From an uncultured Isosphaeraceae bacterium (GTDB lineage: Bacteria > Planctomycetota > Planctomycetia > Isosphaerales > Isosphaeraceae), in NCBI GenBank assembly GCA_945957605.1, contig CAMFLR010000005.1, positions 186,001 to 250,000 of the forward strand: a DNA stretch of 64,000 bases, given 5' to 3'. Position numbers and translations under genes: made by a program. Shown here one piece after another: positions 8,901 through 17,852 of the stretch; the stretch's first letter is position 1, and every line of letters starts with the position of its first letter. The notes below the pieces were generated by a model. It was not told where the DNA came from. It ran no database searches and saw only the letters and a list, made by a program, of their open reading frames with translations.

Positions 8901-11900
8901 TGGTTGCCAGCCGGAACACCTCGCCATACGTGTTCCCGGCCTACACTCGCATCAACAGCGCACAGCAGCTTCGCTCGGTCGTTGGGCTCGATAACCGCTA
9001 CTACTTTGGCACCAACTACATCTGGTCCCCGACCGATTTCGGCTCGGCTCGCGAAGGCGCGATCGCCTGGCTTTACGCCGAGTCTCAAAAGGACAAGAAC
9101 GATTCCGAAGCGTGGACCAAAGCCCGGCGCGCGGTGATCGATTCGGGCAAGGCCGATAAACGCACGCTTTGGGACTGGTACTACCTCCAACTGATTCGCA
9201 ACGACAACAAGGAAATCTTCAAGGCATCAGCCAGTCTCGTCCGGGCCGACGGCGGCGACACTGCCGCGCTCATGGCATTCCTCACTGCGACCGCAAACCG
9301 CGGCGTCGATGCTTCCCAAATGTACGTCCGCAGCACGACCAACGCCAAAACCGATACAACGCCCCCGCTTCCTCCCGCCGATCTCCAACTCGTGCTCGAT
9401 GCGTTTGACTCCCTCAAGAAGCGCCGCCCCGATCTGCTCTTGCCTAACTTCGTGACGACCGTCAACACCGAACTAAAGCGTGCCAAGCGCGAGAACGATG
9501 TGGCTGCCTTCTACAAGGCTGCGATGGCCAGTGCGAACACGCTCGAAACCGTGAGCTCGGCGCTCGACTACGCAGCCGATCAGGGAAGCCTCGACGATCT
9601 CTTCTCCCTCGCCGACAAGTACGAGCGATTGCAACTCGCCAATCCTCGGGGGAATCTTTCGAACCGCCCGTTAGCGCAAGGCCTCGCCACTTCATTCGGC
9701 CGGGCGATGGGAGTGAAGGCCGACACAAAGGATCACGCTGCGATCCTGAAAATCCTCGACCATTACCTTGCGTCGTCCTGGAAGCCCGACCAGATGGCGG
9801 CGAGGCAGAAGTCGTCGACGTCTTCGATGGTGCGCGGTCAGGCTGCGTATTTTTACGTGTACATGACCAAGCCCTCGCCGACGCAGAACACACGCTACAC
9901 CCAGGTCGATTTCCCAAGTCCCAACGCCTATTTCGACCTTGGAGCGATCCAGCTGCTCCGCAATACCTACGAAATCTTCAAGCGCGACGACGTTGTGAGC
10001 GATCTGATGAATCGCTTCCGCAGCGATATCACCAAGGCGCCCGCAAACGCGAAGATCTTCCCCACGCTCGCGCTCACCTATCTCCTTTGGTGGAATGACG
10101 AGAAGGAAGAATCGCTCCGCGAATTCGGGCGCGGGTGCGACCTGGTCAAGAACGACATCGACCTCCGGCTCAACTTCGCCGAGATGCGTGCCCAGCGCGG
10201 CGAAGCGGCGGAGGCACTCGAGACCGTCGATCAGGTCGAACCGCTCGACCAGAAAACGATGCAGCGTCGTGAAACCCTGGCGCTCCGGCTGTCGGTTCTG
10301 TCGGGCGATATCCAGCGCGCCCGCAAGGCGGCCGAGCGGCTATTCGGTCTCCGGCTCGATAGTGACACGCAAATCCAGCTTGCCGGCCAGATGAACCAGC
10401 TCGGCATGCACGACCTTTCCGAAGCCGTGATGGCTCGCGCCCGGCGGTCGGCGGGCGGCAACAGCACCGTGCTTGTCAACTTGATGAACCAGTACCAGAG
10501 CCAGGGTAAGGCAGATATCGCGGTGCAGGTTGCCAACCAGATCATGCGCCAGACGAGCGGTTCGCGCAATGCTCAGCCGGGTTCGGTCACGGTCAACGAT
10601 CAGGCCCGCATGGCAGCCGTCCAGCTCTTCTCACGCTCGGGCAAGCTCAAGGATCTCATCGCCCGCGCCGAAGCACAGCTTGAATCATCGCCGAACTCGC
10701 CGGCCTTGCTGCAAACGCTCGTCGACTACTACCAGGCCGATCAACAGCGCGACAAGGTCAAGGCAACCTACGCGCGGCTCGCCAAGCTCAAGGCCGAAGA
10801 TCCGCGTGCACTCTTCCAGATCGCCATCGACCTTTCCCGCGCAGGCGCCTCGAACGAAGCACTCGAGCTCTACCGCACTTCGCTCAAGAAAGATCCATCG
10901 CTCTTCGCCAACCAGTATTACGAAGTGCAGCGAGCCTTCCAGCAGGCCGGCAAGACTGACGAACTGATAAAGCTTTACGACTCGATGGACTTCAAAACCT
11001 TCCGCAACAACCCGTACGTGATTCAAAACACGATCAACGAGTTGATGCAGAACGAAAAAACGCGCGATCAGGCAATGGTTCTCTTCCGCAAGGCCTGGAA
11101 AGAACTGCCGCAGGTGCGCACTCAGCTCATCGGCAACCTCTATAACGATGAATTCTGGAAAGTCGCGGAAATCTTCGACTACGCCCGCGAAGCCGTCATC
11201 CCCAAGCCTGGCGCAGCGATCAACGATGCCTGGGCCGGCCTTGAGGAGATCGACTCCTACGGCGGCGACGGCACGGTGAACGGCGTGCTCACGCGCCTCT
11301 TCCAGGCGGCCGAGCGGCAGAACAAGCTCGACACGCTCGTCAAGGAAGTCGATGCGGCGTTGGCACGCACACCCGAGTGGACGGGCGGCCGTGCGCTTTC
11401 CGCGATACTCAAGGCGAAGCGCGGTCAAGTTCAGGAAGCACATAAAGACTTTGAAGCACTGCTTTCGTCCGGCAAGGAAATCCCTTCGAGCGCGCGCATG
11501 CTCGTCAGCCAGGAACTGGGCAAGATCGCCTCGCTCAAGGATATCGAGCTGAAGCTGCTCGAAGAGGGTGCGCTCGATAACGAGATGGCACGCAATAACG
11601 GCTTCCAGTATGGACCGGGGCGGCGGCTCGTCACGCTCTATCAGAAGAATGGCCGCGTCAATGACGCCCGCGACCTGTTGATGAAATACGCTGCAAATCG
11701 CGGCAATTTTGATGGATACGACCCGTCGTATGCCGCATACCGGCGCATTCAGGATGGGATGACGGTTGCTCAGCTCCTCAACGAACTGGGTTATCCGGCC
11801 GAAGCTGCGCGGTTCTACAACGATCTCGCGAACGATCCCGATTCGATCACGAACGCCCGCCAGTATTACGGCAACTCTGACCAGATCCTGCTGCAGGTTC

Positions 11901-14900
11901 GCCGGGGAATGGAGCAGTCGCTGGGTCAGATGAACGCGCAAACCGCCGAGCGCACCGTTCGCACGCTGCTCACGCCACGCCCGAATCGTAAGGAAACCGA
12001 TCTGGTTCTTGACCTCGTGGTACTGTGTCACCCGCGCGAGATCGACAAGACGGGCATGCTCTGCGTGTTTGCGGAAGCGGTCAATCCCAAGACGGCAACT
12101 TCCGCGATTCGCACCGAGGCGAAGGAACTGCTCGCGAAGCTCGAAAAGGCACATCCCACCGATCTTTCGGTCCTCACCGCGCTGGCGATTCTGGCCGGAC
12201 AGGAATCGAAACCCGATGACTTGGCTGCCGTCGCCGCGAAGTTGGCGAAGTTCGTCGAGACACATCCACTCGACGCACTTCCCGCCAGCGGACGGCCCAA
12301 CGGTCGCCAGCGCCAAGAAGCCGAACAACAGCTCATGCTCTGGGTGGCAGCGCGGCTTTGCCTGGCGCACGACGCCACGCGCAGTAATGGCGAGATCCTG
12401 ACCGCTCGCGTACTTGAAGCCGCGCGCCGTCAGAGCGACTCGCGCTGGTCGCTCGCCATCCTTCGTGAGTCATCGCAGAACGCGTTCGATCGCGGCGACA
12501 AGAAGGCGGCGGAAGAAGCATGGCGGAACATGCTCCGCCTCGTGCTCGCCGCCCCAGTCCCCAAGAGTGCAAGCGGTACCGGCGGCACAACCGGGACCAT
12601 TTCGGTTCTGCCACGCACGGCGGTCGTTCAATCAAGCGGTCCCATTACGATGACCAAGGCGGCGGTCCGCCTCAATGCGGGTACCGCGTCAGACGCGATC
12701 GTTGTCACGCTCGAACGCTTCGAGCAGGTAGTGCAACTCGCCAAGCTTTTCGCCGCACACGACCAGACGGCACTCTCGGTCGACGCCGTGAAACAAGCGC
12801 TCGCGACGGGACCGCCCGTCACGCCGATGGTCGTGACCAACGCCAACCAGCGCGTGTATTCCTCTGGCAATATGAATCCCGCGGACGCGGCTGCCGCGCA
12901 AACGTCGCTACGGGTCGAGGAAAACCTTAACACGCTCGAACGCATTTGGACCCAGAAAAAGGCCGATCCCGCTGCCGTCTACGGGGTGCTGAAAGACGCG
13001 GTTTTCCCCGTCAGCAGGCCCAAGGAAATCTTCCTGTACACCAGACCGTCAAATCCCAATCAAGACAACATCCAACCGCTCCGTAGCGTTTCCACGCTCC
13101 TCGTGCGTTGGGCGAATCAGGCGAACAAGGCGGAAGATCTTCGCCAGACAATCGCGGCCCGTGAAAAGCAGCCGCTCGCACAGGCACCCGCGAAGGTACT
13201 CCGCGGCCAGCTTGAATTCGCACTCAAGAATTACCCCGCCACGAATGCAGTCCTCGACGAAATCCGCCAGGGAACGTCGAAAGACGGCCTGAACGTGTCG
13301 AGCGAAATGACGTTCCTCATCGCGCTTCCCACGCTTGACGTCAAGGAAACGGCCGATGCGTCGGCGAAGCTTTTTGAATCGGCGCTCGGTCGATTGAATG
13401 CTCCTGGAAACAGCGATGAAACCGGCGCGAACTTCCAAATGCGGCTCGCCCGGCACTATTTCGACGTGGATCGCCCCGCCGACGCGAAACGACTTCTCTT
13501 GGCGTATCTTACGCGTATTCAGGAAGCATATTCGCGCTACTCTGGCGATTACATCTTCTATCGCCGAAAGCTCGGCCTGGGGAACGTCGCGACCGAGTTC
13601 GCGCTTCACGGCCAGCTTGCCGATGCGCTCGACATGCTCGGCCAGTACGAAGACTTGCCGCTCTCTGCCAATTATGGACTCATGTCCAACGGCCGAGCCG
13701 TCCGCGCCGTTCTCGATCTGCTCGACGCATTGCCCGTCGCCGAGCGGTACAAGATCGTCAAAACGTGGATGCTACCGTCCGAGAATCGTCGATCGGTGCG
13801 CTGGGAGGTGACGCTGGTCAACGCGAACGTCGGCAACCAGGGGAATACGGCAGCGAACGGCAAGCATGGCGAACGCGGTCTGTACGCGATGTCGACCGTT
13901 CTCATCGACGCTGCGAAGGAACTCAAACAGCTCGATGCGCTGGCGCATGAGGTTCGTCCACTCGTTGAGAAGAAGGTCGAACATGCCGACGACCTGATGA
14001 ATCAGATCGAAATCGTCCGGGGCAATACCAAGGATGCGGTAGCCGTTCTAAACGCGCGATCCATCGAACTCAAAAAGCCAGCAGTGCCCGACCAGTATCG
14101 TGGGATGCCGCAGGTATCGCTCACCGATTATCTGCTCTTGCGCCACAGTTTCGATTCGACCGACCCCGCGCTTAACGCCGCGGCCGAAGCGATGTGGCCG
14201 AACCTGATGGCACGTGCGCAATCCGCTCAGAACTATCAGTTGATCGGCGATTTGCGGCGCGACCTTGCGTACTTCACCACGAAGCGCGCAGGCAAGCTCG
14301 ACCTCGCGCTTGCGGGCGATCCAGAATTGCCGCTCTGGCATCCTCGCGCCAGCAACCTCTTTAGCGGAAACGAGGGTCCGGGATCTCGCGCCATCTGGGC
14401 CGAATCGAACGGAATCGTCGCGCACGTGGCGGGACAGGGCGAAGACTTTTTCATGTTCCGCTACCCGCTCATCGGCACATTCGAGATCTCGATCGATGCC
14501 TACAACGGCGGCCATTCCGAAGGGCAAATTGGCTATTCCGGACTCATAAGCGAACCCAGCAATTTCGGGAACAACAGCACAATCCACACCGTCGGCCAGG
14601 ACGATAGAGTGCAGCTCCCCGCGCCCGCCATTAGGGGCGAGTCATTCAACCAGATGAAGATTCGCGTCGAGCCGGGCAAGGTCAGCTACTTCAATAACGG
14701 CCATCTCTTCTACGAAGACAAAACACCCGCAATCACCAGCCCGTGGCTATTCCTCCGCTCCTCACGCGAACGTGCTCCCGCGTTCCGCAACGCCGTCATC
14801 ACGGGCCAGCCGCAAATCCCTCGCGAGGTGGCGCTGGTGCAAGGAGATCGGCTCGATGGATGGGTCACCGGCAATATGCTCGGCGGCCAGTTGGCTCCAC

Positions 14901-17383
14901 GTCGGCGTCCTGAAGAACTGGTTTCCCGGCAGGCGATGAACTTGGGGATCATGGATATCACTCCGCCGAAGCCAAGCTGGTCGGCGCACGACGGCGAGCT
15001 CGTCGGCATTCGTGAACCGCAGCCAGGCGTCGATAATCCGCCGGCGAATCGGATCGTCTACACGCGGCCGCTCGAATCCGGCGACGAACTCTCGTATGAG
15101 TTCTTCTACAAGCCGAGCGAGACGATGGTCCATCCCACGCTCGGCGGTTTCGCCTTCGTGATCGAGCCCGCTGGCCTGAAGTTGCGACCCCTCCGGTCGA
15201 CGAATGATGAATACTACAACTATAATCCGAATGTGAATGCCCCCAAGCCTCCGAAGCCCGATCAGACCGACGCTGCAGGCAAGCGCGGCGAGATCGCACT
15301 GAAGGCCGATGCGTGGAACCAGGCATCGCTGCGAGTCACCGGCAAAACGCTGGCGATCACGCTCAACGGCACCAAAATCTACGAGCGTGAGATCGACCCG
15401 GAAGACAGCGACTTCGGCTTCTATCACAAACTGCCCGAAGGCAACGCCCGGCTCCGCAAGATCGTCCTCAAGGGGGACTGGCCCGCCGCACTCAAGCCCG
15501 AGCAAATGGCGAATCTGTTCCAGCGCGACCCCGCCAAACCGCGCGACCGCGCCACGCTCGCCGCTTCAGCAGTGCTCGTCTCCGAGAAGTACCTCGTTCT
15601 CGAAGGCTCTGAACTGATCGAACGCACCCGCAAGCTGCCCGCCGCGCAGCGGTACGACCAACTCCTTGCGTGGGTTCTACCCAACGTCGATCACACCACG
15701 CTGCGGCTGGTCTCGCGTTACGGTCAAACGGCGCTACCGAACGAAGGCACGCTCGAATCACCGGCCATCGCGCTCGTGGCCGCGGCGAAGGAAGCGAACA
15801 AGCTCGATGCACTCGCCTCACTCGTCACGGAAACCAAGGTCATCAACGACCTCGACCGTCGTGGCCGGCTCGCGCTCCTGGCGATGATCCGTCACGCGCA
15901 GAACAACGTCCCCGAAGCCGGCAAACTTCTGGGCGAGTTGAAAACGCTCGCCGAGAAAGCGATCGTTAAAGAAACGCCAGACGCCGAACGCTGGCCCGAA
16001 CTGGTCGTTGCAACGGCGCTCCTTTCCGAAACCAGGCTGAACGGCGAGGTTTTCGCGCTGCTCGATATGCTCGTGAACCAAATCCAGCAAACGCAGTACT
16101 GGAGCGATCTGGAGCGACACGTCCGTGTGGTTCACGGCCGCGCGAAGCTTGCGAAACTGGCGCAGTCCAATCCCGGACCCATTCCGGGCTGGATTCCGGC
16201 CGTGGTCGACAATTGCGAGAAAAATGGCCTCGGTTACCCCGCGCCGGTCTGGACGTACAAAAACGGCGAGTGGACGCATTACCCGGGCCACGATCACGAC
16301 TTCCTCTTCCTCAATACGCCGCTGCTCGGCGATTTCGAGGTCACCTGCGACCTGAGCTCGTTCGGCTGGCGCGAGGCGCGAATCTCGTACGGCGGGCTGA
16401 CAATCGGCCTGCTCTACACGGCCAAGGGCTACGAGATTCTCCACTACGGGTATTCGATTGCGCTCAACGGCGTCATCGACCCGCCGCTCGCCGACGTGAA
16501 GGACTTCTACTCCTTCAAGCTCGTGGTGAAGGGGAACCTTGCGACCGTGTACATGAGCGGGCGAAAGATTCACGAACAGGCTGTCTCGCGCGAGCAAAGC
16601 CCGTGGCTGGCCCTTTATGCACTTTCGCAATCGACCGCGACGTTCCGCAACCTCAAGATCAGCGGCAAGCCGGTGGTCCCCGCGGTGATTTCGCTTTCTG
16701 GTACGTCGGATCTCAATGGCTGGCTCGGTAACTACTACGGCGAGCCGGTCGAAGGGGAAGCAGCCTACTGGCAGAAGCGCGGCGAGGAAATCATCGGCCG
16801 GCGGCTCGATCCCAAGATGGATCTGTCGCAGCGAAACAATCGATCCGGTCAACCTGCGCGTATGCATCCCGAGGCAATCGCCGGTAGCAAGATTGAAACC
16901 TTGCTGCGCTACGCGCGGCCGCTCGCCGAGGATTGCGAGGTCGAATACGAATTCTATTACGACGGCTCAGGTACGCAGGTCGCACCCGCGCTTGGCCGGA
17001 CCGCTTTCCTTATCGAGCCCGACGGATTGACGCTGCACCGGATCACCGAGGGCAAATTCGAGCGTTCAGGTCTCGATCCGGCGAATGCAACGCCGGTTGC
17101 GGCCGATCGCCGGGGTCCGCTGGCTCTCAAGCCGAAGGCGTGGAATAAGATCAAGCTCGCGACGAAGGGAGACCGCGTGACGATCACCCTGAACGACGCG
17201 GCGATTCATGAACATCAGATCAAGCCGGGCGATACACGCGAGTTCGGATTCTTCCATTACGCGGACGAATCCGAGGCGCGGGTACGCAATGTCCGGCTCA
17301 CGGGTATGTGGCCGAAAGCTGTTGCTCGGGAACTGATGGAAACGCAGCAAACCGCGCTGGCGCCGGCGGCAGCAAAGCCCTGA
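5951..17383 (+). CDS. Giant secreted TPR protein with duplicated DUF1583-like C-terminal modules
   Basis: An uninterrupted frame of 3810 residues. A signal peptide (hydrophobic core FACLNGVFVAMLALAP, cleavage near TWAQ) sends it to the periplasm or beyond. Residues from about 40 to at least 1000 are dense TPR repeats (for example WLLLGLVEAQRGKDAAAVTA); helical repeat sequence continues to about 2790. Two beta-rich modules follow, about 2794-3180 and 3411-3793, with matching landmarks (SPWLFLRS/SPWLALYA, FVIEPAGLKL/FLIEPDGLTL, DFGFYHKL/EFGFFHYA). They resemble planctomycete DUF1583 and the concanavalin-like DUF1080 fold. The helical segment before each module is duplicated too (LPVAERYKIV/LPAAQRYDQL). 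No transmembrane anchor or enzymatic motif is seen. A protein-interaction scaffold with carbohydrate- or ligand-binding ends is inferred. Confidence 0.85.
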   Translation: MQVHRNFMFACLNGVFVAMLALAPTWAQDADSDGGNDSAERKTMERFQTVLERNPRRGTALDRVYGYHVEHGTLDSLVKRYDDRIKADKSDGAAWLLLGLVEAQRGKDAAAVTAFREAEKTRANDSLASFYLGQALVLVGQPDQAVDAFERALTKKPIRADLLEVYQALGRVHQRARRAEKALAVWTRLEAAFPDDTRVREQIAAALAEEDQPAQALARYQTLITDVRDEYRKVQLAMDAAELKVRLGKAPEALEDFGKLLGKLNPDSWMFKEVRRKIEEVFLRNDDLIGLAKYYEGWIVKTPDDVEAMARLGRTYAQLGRAADARSWLDKAVKLAPTRRDLRMTLIEQLVQEKKIDDAAAEYEKLAKTDPGNPDIIREWGKLLLRDGSKPIDQRKAAAAAVWKRLAGDDVKDAVTIAQAADLFRQAEMVDDAIALYKRAIALAPDSAQYREYLGEYYHQLKRRDDALATWRTGVGKTAAELGRLGEVLAGFGYRQEALDPLLQAVKLAPDDFDLRLKLADLYLQLDRPKDALPEVMAARKASSGPEQAEAVLGREIKTYQASKTLGDEIAKLQADLNAGKDATGERWSRLASFYEADGKTNEAIVAATSATKADPKSIPSWVALARLQEGSGNLGGAVDANHTLAGLDRRARADYLSAIARLESRLGRKAEALKAGRDLLAAAPGNSDRLQEFADLCFSLGENDEGLETLRRSARSNPTDPKATTTLAEALARQFRTEEAIELFWRSFDRTKELDAKLGIVSRLTDQYLQRNQFDRLIARLERELREPDRKRELTICLAQAYQAAGDLGAARQQLESLLTANPRDAALLFQLAQLAETEGDVASAARYQRQAVDIAPTPEATVKLAQLFMRAGEISEAEVVWSKLATNDQEAARAITAIDSLLTNSKYDTVVSLTERMLLKNPKDWEVLYREGFALQNKGKMPEALKRFQAILDLNGNDDDLSALMKARRKNPSGTSGAQAGVVASRNTSPYVFPAYTRINSAQQLRSVVGLDNRYYFGTNYIWSPTDFGSAREGAIAWLYAESQKDKNDSEAWTKARRAVIDSGKADKRTLWDWYYLQLIRNDNKEIFKASASLVRADGGDTAALMAFLTATANRGVDASQMYVRSTTNAKTDTTPPLPPADLQLVLDAFDSLKKRRPDLLLPNFVTTVNTELKRAKRENDVAAFYKAAMASANTLETVSSALDYAADQGSLDDLFSLADKYERLQLANPRGNLSNRPLAQGLATSFGRAMGVKADTKDHAAILKILDHYLASSWKPDQMAARQKSSTSSMVRGQAAYFYVYMTKPSPTQNTRYTQVDFPSPNAYFDLGAIQLLRNTYEIFKRDDVVSDLMNRFRSDITKAPANAKIFPTLALTYLLWWNDEKEESLREFGRGCDLVKNDIDLRLNFAEMRAQRGEAAEALETVDQVEPLDQKTMQRRETLALRLSVLSGDIQRARKAAERLFGLRLDSDTQIQLAGQMNQLGMHDLSEAVMARARRSAGGNSTVLVNLMNQYQSQGKADIAVQVANQIMRQTSGSRNAQPGSVTVNDQARMAAVQLFSRSGKLKDLIARAEAQLESSPNSPALLQTLVDYYQADQQRDKVKATYARLAKLKAEDPRALFQIAIDLSRAGASNEALELYRTSLKKDPSLFANQYYEVQRAFQQAGKTDELIKLYDSMDFKTFRNNPYVIQNTINELMQNEKTRDQAMVLFRKAWKELPQVRTQLIGNLYNDEFWKVAEIFDYAREAVIPKPGAAINDAWAGLEEIDSYGGDGTVNGVLTRLFQAAERQNKLDTLVKEVDAALARTPEWTGGRALSAILKAKRGQVQEAHKDFEALLSSGKEIPSSARMLVSQELGKIASLKDIELKLLEEGALDNEMARNNGFQYGPGRRLVTLYQKNGRVNDARDLLMKYAANRGNFDGYDPSYAAYRRIQDGMTVAQLLNELGYPAEAARFYNDLANDPDSITNARQYYGNSDQILLQVRRGMEQSLGQMNAQTAERTVRTLLTPRPNRKETDLVLDLVVLCHPREIDKTGMLCVFAEAVNPKTATSAIRTEAKELLAKLEKAHPTDLSVLTALAILAGQESKPDDLAAVAAKLAKFVETHPLDALPASGRPNGRQRQEAEQQLMLWVAARLCLAHDATRSNGEILTARVLEAARRQSDSRWSLAILRESSQNAFDRGDKKAAEEAWRNMLRLVLAAPVPKSASGTGGTTGTISVLPRTAVVQSSGPITMTKAAVRLNAGTASDAIVVTLERFEQVVQLAKLFAAHDQTALSVDAVKQALATGPPVTPMVVTNANQRVYSSGNMNPADAAAAQTSLRVEENLNTLERIWTQKKADPAAVYGVLKDAVFPVSRPKEIFLYTRPSNPNQDNIQPLRSVSTLLVRWANQANKAEDLRQTIAAREKQPLAQAPAKVLRGQLEFALKNYPATNAVLDEIRQGTSKDGLNVSSEMTFLIALPTLDVKETADASAKLFESALGRLNAPGNSDETGANFQMRLARHYFDVDRPADAKRLLLAYLTRIQEAYSRYSGDYIFYRRKLGLGNVATEFALHGQLADALDMLGQYEDLPLSANYGLMSNGRAVRAVLDLLDALPVAERYKIVKTWMLPSENRRSVRWEVTLVNANVGNQGNTAANGKHGERGLYAMSTVLIDAAKELKQLDALAHEVRPLVEKKVEHADDLMNQIEIVRGNTKDAVAVLNARSIELKKPAVPDQYRGMPQVSLTDYLLLRHSFDSTDPALNAAAEAMWPNLMARAQSAQNYQLIGDLRRDLAYFTTKRAGKLDLALAGDPELPLWHPRASNLFSGNEGPGSRAIWAESNGIVAHVAGQGEDFFMFRYPLIGTFEISIDAYNGGHSEGQIGYSGLISEPSNFGNNSTIHTVGQDDRVQLPAPAIRGESFNQMKIRVEPGKVSYFNNGHLFYEDKTPAITSPWLFLRSSRERAPAFRNAVITGQPQIPREVALVQGDRLDGWVTGNMLGGQLAPRRRPEELVSRQAMNLGIMDITPPKPSWSAHDGELVGIREPQPGVDNPPANRIVYTRPLESGDELSYEFFYKPSETMVHPTLGGFAFVIEPAGLKLRPLRSTNDEYYNYNPNVNAPKPPKPDQTDAAGKRGEIALKADAWNQASLRVTGKTLAITLNGTKIYEREIDPEDSDFGFYHKLPEGNARLRKIVLKGDWPAALKPEQMANLFQRDPAKPRDRATLAASAVLVSEKYLVLEGSELIERTRKLPAAQRYDQLLAWVLPNVDHTTLRLVSRYGQTALPNEGTLESPAIALVAAAKEANKLDALASLVTETKVINDLDRRGRLALLAMIRHAQNNVPEAGKLLGELKTLAEKAIVKETPDAERWPELVVATALLSETRLNGEVFALLDMLVNQIQQTQYWSDLERHVRVVHGRAKLAKLAQSNPGPIPGWIPAVVDNCEKNGLGYPAPVWTYKNGEWTHYPGHDHDFLFLNTPLLGDFEVTCDLSSFGWREARISYGGLTIGLLYTAKGYEILHYGYSIALNGVIDPPLADVKDFYSFKLVVKGNLATVYMSGRKIHEQAVSREQSPWLALYALSQSTATFRNLKISGKPVVPAVISLSGTSDLNGWLGNYYGEPVEGEAAYWQKRGEEIIGRRLDPKMDLSQRNNRSGQPARMHPEAIAGSKIETLLRYARPLAEDCEVEYEFYYDGSGTQVAPALGRTAFLIEPDGLTLHRITEGKFERSGLDPANATPVAADRRGPLALKPKAWNKIKLATKGDRVTITLNDAAIHEHQIKPGDTREFGFFHYADESEARVRNVRLTGMWPKAVARELMETQQTALAPAAAKP

Positions 17384-17394
17384 GCGAACGAACG

Positions 17395-17432
17395 CGAAAG
17401 GGGCATGGTTCAATCGAGCCACGCCCCTTTCG
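17395..17432. terminator. Convergent terminator after the giant TPR gene
   Basis: CGAAAGGGGCATGG pairs with CCACGCCCCTTTCG (14 pairs, one mismatch, 10-nt loop) just after the giant gene's stop. It lies between convergent genes and has A/T-rich arms, so it could serve both strands. Confidence 0.75.
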
Positions 17433-17458
17433 GTTTATGAACAAGGCGTTCGGTCGAA

Positions 17459-17620
17459 TCAACGACCGGCGTCTTTGATCTTTTCGCCAGCTTCCTTGAC
17501 CTTCTCACCGACGTTCTGGGCCGCTTCACTCGCCTTTTCGGCGACCTTCTCGGTTGCGTTCTTCGCGCCCTGGGCAATCTTGTCGATTCCGTCCTTAATC
17601 TTGTCTTTCGTATCCGACAT
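17459..17620 (-). CDS. Small LEA-like amphipathic helical protein (53 aa)
   Basis: The protein starts MSDTKDKIKDGIDKIAQG and is built of degenerate 11-residue-like Lys/Glu/Ala helix repeats (KNATEKVAEKASEAAQ, then GEKVKEAGEKIKDAG). This resembles group 3 LEA, YtxH or CsbD-type stress proteins: highly charged, no Cys, no signal peptide. The frame is open upstream to 17815, but AGAGG sits about 8 bases before ATG 17620, which fixes the short form. A desiccation, osmotic or general stress role is inferred from composition only. Confidence 0.72.
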   Translation of the reverse strand: MSDTKDKIKDGIDKIAQGAKNATEKVAEKASEAAQNVGEKVKEAGEKIKDAGR

Positions 17621-17852
17621 CGTCATCACCTCTGGACTAAGATAGATTGGCGTCGCTCCACGTCCATTGAGGAAAAGCAAGGGGCGTGCCAATACCGAGA
17701 GGCTTGCGGCGAAACCCTGGTGGAGACGAATCATCGGCCGTGCTTCGCAAATTGTCCTAGACTTGTGGGCCGGCGCGAACGACATTAGACCGTCTCGCCC
17801 TCTCCGTTTTGACATTTTGGGCTGATTCTATCGTAAAAGGGCGTAACGCGTT

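Noticed and set aside
7289-9190. 633-codon minus-strand frame inside the giant TPR gene
   Set aside because: It is antisense to clear TPR sequence and has no start signal or domain; long antisense frames are expected in high-GC DNA.
10685-12370. 561-codon minus-strand frame inside the giant gene
   Set aside because: Same reason: the plus-strand frame has repeats and continuous protein-like sequence, and this one does not.
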